Positions 1-10,581 of a stretch of DNA of 64,000 bases are shown piece by piece. Source of the stretch: Acetobacter fallax (GTDB lineage Bacteria > Pseudomonadota > Alphaproteobacteria > Acetobacterales > Acetobacteraceae); assembly GCF_011516735.1 (NCBI RefSeq), contig NZ_WOSX01000004.1, positions 62,001-126,000 of the forward strand, read 5' to 3'. The number at the start of each line of letters is the position of its first letter. Within the stretch, counting starts at the first letter, position 1. The position numbers and the translations under genes were made by a program. The notes below the pieces were generated by a model. The model did not search any database. It saw nothing but the letters and a program-made list of their open reading frames with translations, and was not told where the DNA came from.

Positions 1-1
1 G

Positions 2-76
2 CAGGAGGGTGAGCGCGCCCGGAGCGCGGACTTTCGGGGGGGCATGACGAATCCGCGCCGGGCCTTGCGGGTCTGA
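2..76 (+). CDS. Possible 3' end of a gene entering from the left edge
   Basis: An open frame runs from the left edge (codons from base 2) to a TGA at 74-76, encoding about 24 residues ending in RRALRV. Reading frame and composition are compatible with the tail of a plus-strand gene, but nothing in it is recognisable and 24 codons can occur by chance in GC-rich DNA. The 99 bases between it and the acyltransferase start show no clear promoter or terminator. Confidence 0.2.
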   Translation, partial: QEGERARSADFRGGMTNPRRALRV

Positions 77-175
77 GCGTTCGGAGCTGGTTTGCCGGGG
101 CTCTGACAGCGGGGCGCGGGTCTGACGACGGCGCAGGGGAAGGGAAAATCGTCCTCTCATCAGTTTCTTAATGAC

Positions 176-1411
176 ATGAATACGTATCGAAGTGATGCGG
201 GTCAGGCTGAAAAATCCCTCTTTTCATACGATTTTTTGTCTGCCTTTCCCGTGCGTTGTCGTCATCGGTTGTTTGAGGCTATGAGAGGGCATGAATCTGG
301 CTTTTCTTTGCCCGCGTCTGATGGCGGGCAGCATGACTCTGTCCTGGTCGGACCCGGCATGAAGGTTCCTCTGCTGAAGCGGCGCACACCGCCTTTCAGG
401 ATTGATCCTGATGAACTGGACCGGATTGACGCGCACGAGCGCCTGGTGGCCGGGCGGAGCATTTATCGTCGTGTGCGCGCTGCCGCGCGGCTGGCGGCGA
501 TCACGGTCTGGGTTCCGACCTCGGTCGGGTTTGAGGCGTGTCTGCTGCTGGTTCCCGGGACGGCGAAGATTCGCTGGACGCGGGTGATCTGGGGCGTGAT
601 CTGCAAGCTGCTGTCACTGAAGATCAATGTGATCGGCCGGCGGGCGGGCACTGTTGGCGGGGCGCGGGCGCGGGCGCGTGGCGATCGTCCTGTGATTTAT
701 GTTTCGAACCATTCGAGCTGGCTGGACGTGCCGGTTCTGGGGACGATTCTCCCCTCTGTGTTTGTGGCGAAGGGCGACATTGAGCACTGGCCGGTGATGG
801 GGCTGGTTTCGAAGATCGGGCGGACGATTTTTGTCAGCCGGCAGCGCAACACGACCGGGCGTGAGCGGGATGAGATGATTTCGCGTCTGGCGGGTGGCGA
901 TAATCTGGTGCTGTTTCCGGAGGGGACCTCTTCGGACGGGTCACGTGTGCTGCCGTTTATGTCGGCGTTTTTTGCGATCGCCAAGCCGCCGCGTCTGCGG
1001 AACGTGGATCCGAAGGATATGGGCATTTCGTTTCCGCCTGGAATGGTGCCGCTGATTCAGCCGGTTTCAGTGGTTTACGATCAGCTTGACGGGCTGCCTG
1101 TTGGCAAGGCGCGGCGGCCTGTTTTTGCGTGGTATGGCGACATGGATCTTGGTCCGCATCTCTGGCAGCTCGTGAAGTGGCGTTCGATGCGGGCCTCGGT
1201 TTTGCTGCATCCGCCTCTGGACCCGGATGATTTTCCGAGTCGGAAAGCGCTGGCGATGGCGACCTGGCGGGCGGTGACGACGGGAGCGGCCGGACTTCGG
1301 CAGAATACGGACCCTGAGGTGCCGGAATGGGAGCTGAAAGCGTCCGATCGGGCGGCGTCGTGTGGACGTGATAAAGCTTCTCTTGACAAGACTCGTCCGT
1401 CTTTTGCCTGA
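176..1411 (+). CDS. 1-acyl-sn-glycerol-3-phosphate acyltransferase family protein (PlsC-like)
   Basis: Predicted membrane-associated acyltransferase that would put the second acyl chain on lysophosphatidic acid in phospholipid synthesis. The protein carries the family's NHSSWLD (HX4D catalytic motif) around residue 178 and FPEGTSSDG around residue 249, in the right order and spacing. A hydrophobic stretch near residues 105-125 probably anchors it. The 411-residue frame is longer than typical PlsC (about 240-280) and the first 60 residues look unconserved, so the true start may be the ATG at 281 or at 359; none of the three has a strong ribosome-binding site. It precedes miaB by about 250 bases and could be a separate transcript. 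The substrate could also be another acyl acceptor (an ornithine-lipid or hopanoid-linked acyltransferase). Confidence 0.85.
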   Translation: MNTYRSDAGQAEKSLFSYDFLSAFPVRCRHRLFEAMRGHESGFSLPASDGGQHDSVLVGPGMKVPLLKRRTPPFRIDPDELDRIDAHERLVAGRSIYRRVRAAARLAAITVWVPTSVGFEACLLLVPGTAKIRWTRVIWGVICKLLSLKINVIGRRAGTVGGARARARGDRPVIYVSNHSSWLDVPVLGTILPSVFVAKGDIEHWPVMGLVSKIGRTIFVSRQRNTTGRERDEMISRLAGGDNLVLFPEGTSSDGSRVLPFMSAFFAIAKPPRLRNVDPKDMGISFPPGMVPLIQPVSVVYDQLDGLPVGKARRPVFAWYGDMDLGPHLWQLVKWRSMRASVLLHPPLDPDDFPSRKALAMATWRAVTTGAAGLRQNTDPEVPEWELKASDRAASCGRDKASLDKTRPSFA

Positions 1412-1657
1412 TACGGGTCTCTTATGAGGCCCGGAAAAAGCGGTGTCTGGTCGGGTTTTGTAGCTCTTGCGAGGAGTTCGGGTTCTGACAGGATTCTGGT
1501 CTTCCCGACGTGACGGCGCCGGTTTTCACGATGTCGGTTTTTCAGCTCTGGCCGGTGCGATGACCGGGGCGGGGTCTTGACCGGCGCGTCTTCACGCATG
1601 ATTTCTCCGTTCCGTCGTCCGGAATGGTCCGGCGGCCTGCCGGAGCGAGCCTGAGCT

Positions 1658-3097
1658 GTGACGACTGAATTCGCCCCCATCCCTGACATTTCTGACACGC
1701 GCGATGTGTCTCCCTCCCCTGTTTCCCGGAATGGCGGCGCGCGTCGTGGTCTGCACATGATCACCTGGGGATGCCAGATGAATGTGTATGACAGTGCGCG
1801 GATGACGGATGTGCTGCGGCCGCTCGGATATGCGCCGGTAGATAATCCTTCTGATGCTGACATGATTATTCTCAATACCTGTCATATTCGCGATCGTGCC
1901 GCGGAGAAGGTATTTTCCGAGCTTGGGCGTTTGCGGGTGATCAGGGACGAGCGGAAGGCGGCGGGGCGGGAGACTGTTCTGGCTGTTGCCGGCTGTGTGG
2001 CGCAGGCGGAGGGCGAGCAGATTCTCAAGCGCGCGCCTTATGTGGATATTGTGCTTGGGCCGCAGACCTATCACCGGCTGCCGGAGATGGTGGCACGGGC
2101 GGCGCGGGCGGGCGGATCTGTGATCGACACGGATTTTCCGGCCGAGCAGAAGTTCGATTTTCTGCCTCAGGACGCGGCGCCGCAGACGGCGGCGAATGTT
2201 TCGGCGTTTCTGACCGTTCAGGAAGGCTGCGACAAGTTCTGCTCCTTTTGTGTTGTACCTTACACGCGCGGCGCTGAGGCGAGCCGTCCGGCGGCTTCGG
2301 TTCTGGCCGAAGCGCGGCGGATGGTGGCTGGTGGGGTGCGGGAGATCACGCTGCTGGGGCAGAATGTGAACGCGTATCATGGCGAGGGGCCGGATGGTGG
2401 CGTGTGGGGGCTGGCGCGGCTGGCTTACGCGCTGGCGAAGATTCCGGGGCTGGAGCGCATTCGCTACATGACGTCTCATCCCCGTGACATGGATGATGCA
2501 CTGATTGCGGCGCACCGGGATCTGCCCGAGCTGATGCCGTTTCTGCATTTGCCGGTTCAGTCGGGCTCAGATTCCATTTTGAAGGCGATGAACCGGGGGC
2601 ACACGGCGGACGAATATCGCCGGCTGGTGGACCGGCTTCGGGTGGCGCGGCCGGATCTGGCGCTGTCGTCTGATTTCATTGTTGGCCATCCGGGTGAGAC
2701 GGATGAGGACTTTGAGGAGACGATGCGGCTGATTGGCGATGTTGGTTTTGCGCTGGCCTATTCGTTCAAGTATTCCATTCGTCCGGGCACGCCTGCGGCC
2801 GGAGCGCCGTTGCAGGTTGCTGAGGATGTGAAGGATCGGCGTCTGCAGGCGTTGCAGGCGCTTCTGCGTGAACAGCAGGATGACTTTAACGGTTCGGTGG
2901 TGGATCGTGTGGCACCTGTTCTGTTCACCGGACGCGGTCGGAAGCCGGGCCAGATGGTCGGGCGGTCGCCGTGGTTGCAGCCCGTTCATGTGGACGGGAC
3001 TGATGAGCTGGTTGGCACGGTTCGTCCGGTGCTGATCACGACACGGCTCAGCAACTCGCTGGCCGGAACTCTGACTGAGGAGTGCGCGCTCGCTTGA
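1658..3097 (+). CDS. miaB: tRNA-2-methylthio-N6-dimethylallyladenosine synthase
   Basis: Radical-SAM methylthiotransferase that adds the 2-methylthio group to i6A37 in tRNAs reading UNN codons. The N-terminal UPF0004 domain shows the three cluster-binding cysteines ([33 protein letters not shown]). The radical-SAM CX3CX2C motif follows as [17 protein letters not shown], and a C-terminal TRAM domain ends the protein at about 470 residues, the usual size. The GTG at 1658 is the start taken; the first 32 residues precede the conserved MITWGCQMN block and are probably disordered. The 3' end overlaps phoH by 16 bases, so the genes are translationally coupled. MiaB, PhoH and YbeY clustering is widespread in alphaproteobacteria. 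Confidence 0.96.
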   Translation: MTTEFAPIPDISDTRDVSPSPVSRNGGARRGLHMITWGCQMNVYDSARMTDVLRPLGYAPVDNPSDADMIILNTCHIRDRAAEKVFSELGRLRVIRDERKAAGRETVLAVAGCVAQAEGEQILKRAPYVDIVLGPQTYHRLPEMVARAARAGGSVIDTDFPAEQKFDFLPQDAAPQTAANVSAFLTVQEGCDKFCSFCVVPYTRGAEASRPAASVLAEARRMVAGGVREITLLGQNVNAYHGEGPDGGVWGLARLAYALAKIPGLERIRYMTSHPRDMDDALIAAHRDLPELMPFLHLPVQSGSDSILKAMNRGHTADEYRRLVDRLRVARPDLALSSDFIVGHPGETDEDFEETMRLIGDVGFALAYSFKYSIRPGTPAAGAPLQVAEDVKDRRLQALQALLREQQDDFNGSVVDRVAPVLFTGRGRKPGQMVGRSPWLQPVHVDGTDELVGTVRPVLITTRLSNSLAGTLTEECALA

Positions 3098-4221
3098 CCC
3101 AACTGTCAGCCACAGGAACTCCGCATCCCCGCACCAGGGGCACCCATTCTCTTGCCGGAACGGGGGTGTCGAAACCAACGACCCTCCAGTTTGGCGACAA
3201 CGCGTTACTGGCGCAGCTTGTTGGCGATCATGACCGCCATCTGCACCATCTGGAGGAAGCGCTCGGTGTTCGTCTGACGCGACGGGGAAACCGGGTGGCG
3301 ATCAATGGTGATCCGGGGCGTGTGGCTCTGGCTCATTCGGCGCTGACCTCGCTTTACCGGCGGGCTGAGCGGGGCGGAGTGATCGACACGGGGGAGATCG
3401 ACGCGGCGATCAGGCTGTCTGACATTCATGCGGCGTTGCGTGATCCGGCGCCGGGCGCAATGGGAGCGGGTGCTGTGGCTGAGGGACCGGCTCTGGCGCT
3501 GGTTGATCTCCCGGCGATCCGCACGAAGCGCGGGGCGATCGAGGCCCGGTCGCCTGGTCAGGCGGCTTATATGGACATGCTGGCGAGTCAGGAGATGGTG
3601 TTTGGTGTCGGGCCTGCGGGCACGGGCAAGACCTATCTCGCGGTGGCGCAGGCTGTGGCGATGTTGCAGGCCGGTCAGGTGGACCGGATTGTTCTTTCCC
3701 GGCCTGCTGTTGAGGCGGGTGAGCGGCTCGGGTTTCTGCCGGGGGACATGAAGGACAAGATCGATCCGTATCTGCGGCCGCTTTATGACGCGCTGCATGA
3801 CATGATGCCAGGGGATCAGGTGATCCGGCGGATGGCGACGGGTGAGATTGAGGTGGCGCCGCTGGCGTTCATGCGCGGGCGGACTCTGGCGCATGCTTAT
3901 GTGATTCTCGATGAGGCGCAGAACACGACGCCGGCGCAGATGAAGATGTTTCTGACGCGCATGGGCAACGGGTCGCGCATGGTTGTGACGGGCGATCTGA
4001 GCCAGGTGGATCTGCCTTCGGGCACGGTTTCGGGGCTTCAGGATGCGCTGAATACGCTTGAGGGGGTTCAGGGTATTGCCGTGAACCGCTTTGACGCGCG
4101 CGATGTGGTGCGGCACAGACTGGTCGCGCGCATTGTTGATGCGTATGATCAACGGAAGACGGCGGAACGGGACACCTCCCGCAACAGGTTCCGCCGGGAG
4201 CAAGATGGAACCGCCAGGTAG
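3082..4221 (+). CDS. phoH: PhoH-like P-loop ATPase
   Basis: PhoH/YbeZ-type ATPase associated with YbeY in RNA processing and ribosome maturation; the precise reaction is not settled for the family. The Walker A motif is [13 protein letters not shown], followed by [19 protein letters not shown] (Walker B with sensor region) and [11 protein letters not shown]. The frame opens with a GTG at 3082 that overlaps the end of miaB; an in-frame GTG at 3166 would give a 351-residue protein closer to the common family length and begins right before the conserved region [11 protein letters not shown]. It overlaps ybeY by 17 bases. The overlap chain miaB-phoH-ybeY-corC indicates one transcript. Confidence 0.95.
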   Translation: MRARLTQLSATGTPHPRTRGTHSLAGTGVSKPTTLQFGDNALLAQLVGDHDRHLHHLEEALGVRLTRRGNRVAINGDPGRVALAHSALTSLYRRAERGGVIDTGEIDAAIRLSDIHAALRDPAPGAMGAGAVAEGPALALVDLPAIRTKRGAIEARSPGQAAYMDMLASQEMVFGVGPAGTGKTYLAVAQAVAMLQAGQVDRIVLSRPAVEAGERLGFLPGDMKDKIDPYLRPLYDALHDMMPGDQVIRRMATGEIEVAPLAFMRGRTLAHAYVILDEAQNTTPAQMKMFLTRMGNGSRMVVTGDLSQVDLPSGTVSGLQDALNTLEGVQGIAVNRFDARDVVRHRLVARIVDAYDQRKTAERDTSRNRFRREQDGTAR

Positions 4222-4774
4222 TATTGGTCGCGGTCTCGCGGCCGCGACAGAGAGTGACCCTTCCCGATGGAACGGGTCACTCCCCTCCCCTCTTTTTGAC
4301 GGCGAGGGCGATTTTGAACCCGATGACGATGGTCCTGAGATCATTGTCGAGGAGAGGCGCTGGCGGGCTTTTATCCCTCGTGCCGAGGCCTTTGCCTGGC
4401 GTGCCTGTGCCGCGGCGTGTCTGCATGCTGAAGCTCCTGTTCCCGAGACGATTGTGTTGTCTTCGGATCGGGTGGTGAAGCGGCTGAATGCGCGGCATCG
4501 GGGCCGTAACAAACCGACGAATGTTCTGACTTTTGAGCCGCCGGCGGGGTTTCCGGGTGGCGAGATTATTCTTGCGCTGGAGACTGTGTGTCGTGAGGCG
4601 CGGGCGGCGCGGCGGCCGGTTGCCGACCATCTGATGCATCTTGTGGTTCACGGCGTGCTGCATCTGGACGGTCATGATCATCACGGGGCTGGCGAGGCCA
4701 GGCGGATGGAGATGGAAGAGGCTCGTGTTCTGTCGACGATTGGCGTTCCCAACCCATGGAAACCACGGACATGA
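4205..4774 (+). CDS. ybeY: Endoribonuclease YbeY (16S rRNA 3'-end maturation)
   Basis: Metal-dependent single-strand endoribonuclease needed for 16S rRNA 3' maturation and ribosome quality control. The signature [11 protein letters not shown] at the C-terminal third supplies the three histidines that hold zinc. [16 protein letters not shown] sequence (here [17 protein letters not shown]) is also typical. The open frame continues upstream to 4091 inside phoH, but the ATG at 4205 gives 189 residues and the expected overlap with phoH. A low-complexity acidic segment ([14 protein letters not shown]) precedes the conserved domain and is an N-terminal extension. The last 19 bases overlap the start of the CBS-domain gene. 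Confidence 0.94.
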   Translation: MEPPGSIGRGLAAATESDPSRWNGSLPSPLFDGEGDFEPDDDGPEIIVEERRWRAFIPRAEAFAWRACAAACLHAEAPVPETIVLSSDRVVKRLNARHRGRNKPTNVLTFEPPAGFPGGEIILALETVCREARAARRPVADHLMHLVVHGVLHLDGHDHHGAGEARRMEMEEARVLSTIGVPNPWKPRT

Positions 4775-5697
4775 CCGGATCTGACAACACATCTTCGGGC
4801 GAGAGATCTGACGGGAACGGTCGCGGCAAACGCGGATTGTTTTCGCTGTTTGGCCGGAAGCGTGACCAGGGATTGCGGCATTCGATTGCGGCGCTGGTTC
4901 AGGAAGCGGCGGATGCAGGGGATTCGGGCGATGAGACGCCGGAACTCGATCGTCAGGAACGGGCGCTGATTGCGAATGTTCTGCGGCTGCGTGAGACGAG
5001 CGCGGATGATGTGATGATTCCGCGGGCCGATATTATCGCGATGTCGGCGGATATCAGTCTGGATGACGCTCTGGCGATGATGCGGCGGGAGAATCATTCC
5101 CGGATGCCGGTGTATCGCGGGCAGCTCGATGACATTGTGGGCATGATCCATGTGAAGGATCTGATTGCCTATCTGGGCACGAGTGAGGCCTTCACGCTTG
5201 ATCCTCTGCTGCGACAGCCGCTGATGATTGCGCCGCAGATGCCGGTGCTGGATCTGCTGCTGATGATGCGTCAGCGGCGGATGCATATGGCTCTGGTGAT
5301 TGACGAATATGGCGGCATCGACGGGCTGGTGACGATCGAGGATCTGGTTGAGACGATTGTCGGTGATATTTCGGACGAGCATGATGAGCCGACGACGGCG
5401 ATGATCGTGGAGCGTCCGGACGGGTCTTACGACATTGATGCGCGGTGTCCGGTGGAGAAGTTCGAGCATGTGCTCGGGCCGATCCTGACGGAGTCTGAGC
5501 GTGAGTCGGAGATTGAGACCATTGGGGGGCTTGTGTTCCGGCTGGCGGGGCATGTTCCGACGCGGGGTGAGGTGTTTACCCATGAGGGAGGGTACGTGTT
5601 CCGGGTTCTGGACTCTGACGCACGGCATATTCGCCGTGTACGGGTGCGGAAGACGGTGGTGGAGACTGCCGGCGAGGAGGATTCCGGCGGGAAGTAG
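4756..5697 (+). CDS. CorC/HlyC-type CBS-domain protein
   Basis: Soluble hemolysin-C/CorC family protein. Residues about 84-205 form a pair of CBS domains ([17 protein letters not shown], then [13 protein letters not shown] and [20 protein letters not shown]), and residues about 215-300 form the transporter-associated CorC_HlyC domain ([20 protein letters not shown]). The family has been linked to magnesium/cobalt efflux and adenine-nucleotide sensing; the role here is inferred. No membrane segment is visible, so this is the short soluble type. The start at 4756 overlaps ybeY; an in-frame ATG at 4771 is an alternative. In many proteobacteria the apolipoprotein N-acyltransferase gene lnt follows; here it does not. 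Confidence 0.9.
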   Translation: METTDMTGSDNTSSGERSDGNGRGKRGLFSLFGRKRDQGLRHSIAALVQEAADAGDSGDETPELDRQERALIANVLRLRETSADDVMIPRADIIAMSADISLDDALAMMRRENHSRMPVYRGQLDDIVGMIHVKDLIAYLGTSEAFTLDPLLRQPLMIAPQMPVLDLLLMMRQRRMHMALVIDEYGGIDGLVTIEDLVETIVGDISDEHDEPTTAMIVERPDGSYDIDARCPVEKFEHVLGPILTESERESEIETIGGLVFRLAGHVPTRGEVFTHEGGYVFRVLDSDARHIRRVRVRKTVVETAGEEDSGGK

Positions 5698-5971
5698 GGC
5701 TTTTTGTCCGCCTGGAAGTGGAGCGTTCTTTCGTGTGGAAGCGCCTTTCCATTTTTCGGGCCAGACCGGAGAAGCGGCTTTGTCGGGCGCCGTGGGGGGG
5801 TGAAACTCCGGGCCGTATTACGATGATGATCGGGGGGGAGTGGTCGTCCCCGTCCGGAGATGCCGGCTTCGGTTTGCTGGCAGACTTGACTGGCAGGCAT
5901 CATTATTTTGCTGCAAATTTCCGTTACTGTGAATAAGGACGGTTTCCGCCTGTCCTCTGACTCTTAGCTGG

Positions 5972-7984
5972 TTGCGCATGCATACGTATTTCGGTTTTTC
6001 GGCTTTTCGCATGCGTCGTTATTTGCGGGCTTTTTCGGGAGGCATCATGCCTTCGGGGCTGGCGCACTGGCTGGGTGTGCGGGCGATTTCGATTGCTCCG
6101 GAGCAGATTGCTGTTCGGGAAGGGCTGCGGGCCGGCGTTGCGGTCGGGCTGGTGATGATCGTGGCGTTACGGCTCGGGATGCCCCTGATGGCCTGGTCGG
6201 CGTTTGCGGCATTCTGGACGTGTCTGGTTGATCCGGGTGGATTGCTGCGTCCGCGCCTTGGAGCAATGCTGAAATTCGGGGCGCTGGGCACGGTGATTAC
6301 GGGTGTGGTCTCGGTGGCATCCGGTGTGGGCGGGCTGCTGGCATTTTCTGCGCTGGGGATTGCTGTTTTTGGGTGCGGGCTGATGCGGGTGCGCGGCGGT
6401 GTGGCCACGCAGATTGGCGTGCTTGCTGCAATCGTTGCTGTTGTGGCCGTCTGTTATCCGCAATCCCCGTCTGGCGCGCTGAAACTTTCCGGATTTTTTC
6501 TGGCCGGCACGATATGGGCCACGCTCGTGTGCGTTCTGGCGTGGCCGGTCGATCCGTGGTCGCCGTTGCGGCAGGCCTGTTCGGGAATTTTTCGCGAGCA
6601 GGGCCGGATGACCGGGCGTTTGCTGGAATGCATGATGGTGTCTGCGGATATGCGCATGGAGGAGCAGGCGATCAGCGCTTACCGACGTGATATTCGCGGC
6701 AGGATCGAGCAGGCGCGGAGCCGGATCGAAGTGCTTGCGGCGGATCCGACGACTGGTCGGACCCGGGCGACGCTGTTGCCTGCTGTTGAAGCGTGCGACC
6801 GGATTTTTATTGCGATCATGGCGTTTGAACATGCGATTTTATCCGGAGTGGAATCGACCGGTGCGCGTCGGGTTGTGCGGCTTGTTGCGGCGGTGTTGCA
6901 GCGGGTTGGCGGCGAGATCGTTCTTCCGGAAGGAAATCCTGATGCTTTGCGGAAGCATATTGGTTTTTTGCGACAGGCTTCCGATCGTGGCGAGGATCTG
7001 TTCAGCCGGGGAGCCGGTGTCTGTGCGGATGCTCTGACGGATCTTCTGAATGCGTGGGAGCAGCCGGAGAGCCGGAGTGTTGCTGACGACATCACAGAGC
7101 GTTCGCGAAAGGCCGGGCCTGCGAGCCATCTGGTTCTGCGTCATGCGGGGCGGGTCTGCGCGGCGGTTCTTGTGGCGTATGCAATTACGCTCTGGCTTGC
7201 GCTTCCTTACGCCTACTGGGCGATGATGGCTGTGGTTGTGGTGATGCAGCCCAGCGTGACGACGACGTTGCCGCGTACGATTGAGCGTGTGGCGGGGAGC
7301 ATTGCCGGTGGTGTGCTGGCGGCGGTGATGGGCGTGGTTTTGCCTGTCTGGTGTATTCTTCTGCTGATTTTCCCGATGGCGGCGGCGACGATTGCGTTGC
7401 GGGGCGTCAATTATACGCTGTGCGTGACGTTTATGACGCAGCTTTTTGTGCTGGTAACGGATCTGGTCAGCCCGACGCTGGGATGGGACGTGGGCTTGTC
7501 GCGGGCGGTCAATAATATCATTGGCAGCATGGTCGGGCTGGCGGGGTGTCTTCTGTTCTGGCCGGAGCGACGTGCGGCACCGCTGGCGGTTCTGGTGAGC
7601 GAGGCGTTTACAGCGAATATTGCGTATGCGGCGCTGGTGACCGGGCCGGAGCGGGTGGACTGGCAGCGGATTGAGGCGGCGCGGCGGCAGGCGGGCACGA
7701 CGAGCACGCGGGCGGAGATTCAGTGTCAGCAGGCACGGATTGAAGGACTGCGACGGTCTCCGACTCTCGTGAAGGCGGCAGAGATTCTCTTTCTTCTGCG
7801 CAAGATGGCAGGGGCTGCGAGCGTGTGGTGGCTGGAGCGCGAGGATGTTCCCTCACTGGCCATGGAGAAGCGGACCGGGGCTTATGCTGCTGTTGCAACA
7901 TTGTCCCGATCGGGTGCGTCTCTGATGGACAATCCGGAGGCGATGGTCGGGGGTTTACGGACTCTGGATCGTGACTGGTTTTGA
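5972..7984 (+). CDS. FUSC family inner-membrane protein (aromatic-acid efflux-like)
   Basis: Integral membrane protein of the fusaric-acid-resistance / AaeB type. The layout is two hydrophobic blocks of several short helices each (about residues 45-190 and 385-525) separated and followed by long charged cytoplasmic regions, the standard FUSC arrangement. The length of 670 residues fits. Such proteins are thought to export aromatic carboxylic acids with a membrane-fusion partner, but no HlyD-type partner lies in this window. The ATG at 5978 is an alternative start a few codons in. It ends three bases before the next gene, which suggests co-transcription. The 274 bases before it show no obvious operator. 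Confidence 0.82.
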   Translation: MRMHTYFGFSAFRMRRYLRAFSGGIMPSGLAHWLGVRAISIAPEQIAVREGLRAGVAVGLVMIVALRLGMPLMAWSAFAAFWTCLVDPGGLLRPRLGAMLKFGALGTVITGVVSVASGVGGLLAFSALGIAVFGCGLMRVRGGVATQIGVLAAIVAVVAVCYPQSPSGALKLSGFFLAGTIWATLVCVLAWPVDPWSPLRQACSGIFREQGRMTGRLLECMMVSADMRMEEQAISAYRRDIRGRIEQARSRIEVLAADPTTGRTRATLLPAVEACDRIFIAIMAFEHAILSGVESTGARRVVRLVAAVLQRVGGEIVLPEGNPDALRKHIGFLRQASDRGEDLFSRGAGVCADALTDLLNAWEQPESRSVADDITERSRKAGPASHLVLRHAGRVCAAVLVAYAITLWLALPYAYWAMMAVVVVMQPSVTTTLPRTIERVAGSIAGGVLAAVMGVVLPVWCILLLIFPMAAATIALRGVNYTLCVTFMTQLFVLVTDLVSPTLGWDVGLSRAVNNIIGSMVGLAGCLLFWPERRAAPLAVLVSEAFTANIAYAALVTGPERVDWQRIEAARRQAGTTSTRAEIQCQQARIEGLRRSPTLVKAAEILFLLRKMAGAASVWWLEREDVPSLAMEKRTGAYAAVATLSRSGASLMDNPEAMVGGLRTLDRDWF

Positions 7985-7990
7985 GGTGTG

Positions 7991-9592
7991 ATGACCGGAA
8001 TGAGAAAAACGAGGATGAATGATGACGTTAAACACGACAAAAAACTGATAATTTATTGTTTGTCGTGGTTCGCTTTCCTGATTTCAGGTCTCTGGATGAC
8101 TTTTCACGACCAGTTTTCACTGTGGAGCGTGGATGGAGATACTCTTGATCCTTTCGTTATTATGGACGGGATCAGGCAATATGGTGTGAATTTCTTATAC
8201 ACGTGGCGCTATACACAGGATAACTGGGTTTTTTCTCTTCTTCCAGGAGTGGCTGCGCTGACGGTGCTGGGATTTCATCCTTCTCTCGTCGTTTTGTCGG
8301 GGTGGCTGATTTATATCGGGTCGGGGATTCTTCTGACGGTTCTGGCGCGGCTTATGATCGGCCGCCCGGGATATCTTATCGCGATCATCTATCTTTTTTG
8401 TGATCGGGAGGCACGGGGATGGACCGGATTTCTTTCCAGTCCGGTGAGCCATGATGTCACGTTGTTATGGGGGCTGGCGGCGCTGCTCTGTGCGTGGTTT
8501 GCGATTGCCCGCCACGGTGGATTTGCAGTTCTGAGCGCTGTTCTGGTGACGCTTGCCTCGTTATCGGACCCGTGGGGACAGGCGGCTGTTGCCGGGCCTG
8601 TCGCTGGCGGGGCCTTTCTTGTGTTTTTGCTGAAGAAAGAGGTCAGGCGGCGGGCGGCATGGTTATGCGCCATGATGGTATTGTCTGTTGTGGTGACCGG
8701 GACACGCTGTTTCGGGTTTCTTGACTGGTTGCCCCAGACGGCATTTCAGCTCGGGACATGGGCCGGATTCAATGCGAATCTCGCAACCTGGTTTAAGGGG
8801 ACAGCCCGGATACTGAATATTATTCCGGGTTATACCGGGACATCGCTTGCGACGACACTGGGCGTCTGGAGCGTGTTTCTTTTTGTTCTGTCCGCGGTAT
8901 TGCCGTTTCTGTGGAGAGCGCGGCAGTCCATCTCAGGGGCGCAGTGGCTTGTCGTCGGCAGCATGATGTTGTCGTGCCTGTGTACGTCTGTGCTTTATGT
9001 GATCGGAGCTTTGCCTGACACGATGAATGCGGCGCGGTTCTTTGCGGTGCTGGTGCTGTTTGTTCCTTTTCTGATTTTGTTCTGTCTTGTTCAGGGACGA
9101 TCATGGGAAGGCGGTTTCGCGAAATTCGCTTCTGTTGCTGTTCTGTTTTTACTTCCGGTTTCCGGTCTGTGTTCGGTTCCGGCGCAGACATGGCTGCGCC
9201 CGGTCAGAGTGTATATGAATGGATCGGACGGGTTTATCGATTTCCTTAAAAGCCATGATCTTGTTTATGGTTATGGGCCTTATTGGGGAACGAACCCGCC
9301 TGGGGTGACGTGGCTCAGCCGGGGCAGCGTCATCATGCGACCGGTGCAGTTTGATGGGGCGGGATCCATGCGGCAGCGCGGAGCTCAGGTGTCGCCACTC
9401 TGGTATGACGGGGATGTTTCGACGCGCGGGCGCAGATTTTTCGTTGCTCTGGTTCAGGATGAAGAGAATTGCAGTTCCCTTTCCCTGTGCAGGGATGCGC
9501 TGCAGAAGCATTTTGGGACACCTGCCGAGCGCCTTCAGTATGGCGCGATCCAGGTTTTGGTCTGGGATCAGCCGGCGCCACGTATTGAGTAG
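7991..9592 (+). CDS. Polytopic membrane protein of unknown function
   Basis: A 533-residue protein with about ten to twelve predicted membrane helices, a short basic N-terminus (RKTRMNDDVKHDKK) and a C-terminal soluble tail of about 120 residues. The first extracytoplasmic loop is acidic and aromatic (WSVDGDTLDPFVIMDG), a layout seen in GT-C-fold glycosyltransferases, where an acidic pair lies in the first periplasmic loop; that is a structural hint, not an identification. The tail (YGYGPYWGTNPPGVTWLSRG) would be periplasmic. GTG at 7988 and ATG at 7991 are both possible starts, and ATG at 8018 is a further option. The first 200 bases are more AT-rich than its neighbours. It probably shares a transcript with the FUSC gene. 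Confidence 0.7.
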   Translation: MTGMRKTRMNDDVKHDKKLIIYCLSWFAFLISGLWMTFHDQFSLWSVDGDTLDPFVIMDGIRQYGVNFLYTWRYTQDNWVFSLLPGVAALTVLGFHPSLVVLSGWLIYIGSGILLTVLARLMIGRPGYLIAIIYLFCDREARGWTGFLSSPVSHDVTLLWGLAALLCAWFAIARHGGFAVLSAVLVTLASLSDPWGQAAVAGPVAGGAFLVFLLKKEVRRRAAWLCAMMVLSVVVTGTRCFGFLDWLPQTAFQLGTWAGFNANLATWFKGTARILNIIPGYTGTSLATTLGVWSVFLFVLSAVLPFLWRARQSISGAQWLVVGSMMLSCLCTSVLYVIGALPDTMNAARFFAVLVLFVPFLILFCLVQGRSWEGGFAKFASVAVLFLLPVSGLCSVPAQTWLRPVRVYMNGSDGFIDFLKSHDLVYGYGPYWGTNPPGVTWLSRGSVIMRPVQFDGAGSMRQRGAQVSPLWYDGDVSTRGRRFFVALVQDEENCSSLSLCRDALQKHFGTPAERLQYGAIQVLVWDQPAPRIE

Positions 9593-9781
9593 TGCTCAGG
9601 AGAAAAATATTGACATTTTCCGGACTGACCTGTTGTGGTGTGCCGGTGTCGTTCGGTTTTCAGGCCGTGCGTCCGTAGGCGTTAACGTGAAACAACGCGC
9701 AGAAACCAGCAACTTGCGGGCTGGCTCTGTGCGTCTGTACATTTGCAGTCGCTGGTGCTACCCGCCGGAAAGGACTTGCAG

Positions 9782-10564
9782 ATGAGTTTGACTTCTTTTT
9801 TCTCTTCAAAAAACGGCCCGGAGATACGTCGGGTCCGGCATGAGCTGAAGCGGCGGACACTGGATGTGGTCTCGGCTGAGAGACTGACGCCGCACATGAT
9901 CCGGGTGACGCTGACGAGCAATGATCTGAGCTCGTTTGTGAGTGCGTCGCCTGATGATCACATCAAGATTTTTCTTCCGGGGTCAGATGGTGAGCCGGTT
10001 CGTCGGGACTATACGCCTCGGCGCTTTGATGCGGCACGGCGGGAACTGGTGCTGGATTTTGTCAGCCATGAGGGCGGACCCGCGGCGGCATGGGCACGGG
10101 CGGCGCGGGCGGGTGACAGGCTGGATATTGGCGGGCCGCGCGGGTCTCAGGTGATTGAGGGAGAGATTGATCACTGGGTGCTGATTGGCGACGAAACGGC
10201 TTTGCCGGCGATCGGGCGGCGTGTTGAGGAACTTACGGCCTCGGCGCGCGTGACAACGGTTGTTGCTGTTCCGGGTGCTGAGGATGAGCAGGTGTTTGTG
10301 ACCGGGGCACGGCATGAGGCGCACTGGGTTCATCGTCCTCTGGAAGACGCTGATCGGGCGGAACCTGTTCTGACCGTGCTGAAGACGCTGGAGTGTGGTC
10401 CCCGGACGTTTGTGTGGGTGGCTGCTGAGGCAATGGTGGCCCGGGCGGTGCGGCGGTATTTTCTGGAGGAACGCGGGCTGGACCGGGTGTGGCTGAAGGC
10501 TTCGGGGTATTGGGTTAAGGGGCGTGCGGATGCGGCGGTGAAGGATTTTGACGCGGAGGGATGA
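9782..10564 (+). CDS. Siderophore-interacting protein (ferric-siderophore reductase, FAD-binding)
   Basis: Cytoplasmic flavoprotein of the SIP/ViuB family that reduces ferric siderophore and so frees the iron. The N-terminal half is the FAD-binding 9 domain, with the diagnostic RRDYTPRRF motif that holds the flavin, then FVSHEGGPAAAWARAARAGD and the G-rich IGGPRGS. The C-terminal half (from DHWVLIGDETALPAIGRR) is the NAD(P)H-binding SIP domain, ending in WLKASGYWVKGRAD. The start at 9782 is chosen for its AAAGGA site eight to ten bases upstream; the frame stays open to 9743. No siderophore synthesis or TonB receptor gene is adjacent, and no clear Fur box was seen in the 189-base upstream gap. 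Confidence 0.9.
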   Translation: MSLTSFFSSKNGPEIRRVRHELKRRTLDVVSAERLTPHMIRVTLTSNDLSSFVSASPDDHIKIFLPGSDGEPVRRDYTPRRFDAARRELVLDFVSHEGGPAAAWARAARAGDRLDIGGPRGSQVIEGEIDHWVLIGDETALPAIGRRVEELTASARVTTVVAVPGAEDEQVFVTGARHEAHWVHRPLEDADRAEPVLTVLKTLECGPRTFVWVAAEAMVARAVRRYFLEERGLDRVWLKASGYWVKGRADAAVKDFDAEG

Positions 10565-10581
10565 CGGGGTCGGGTCTGGCT

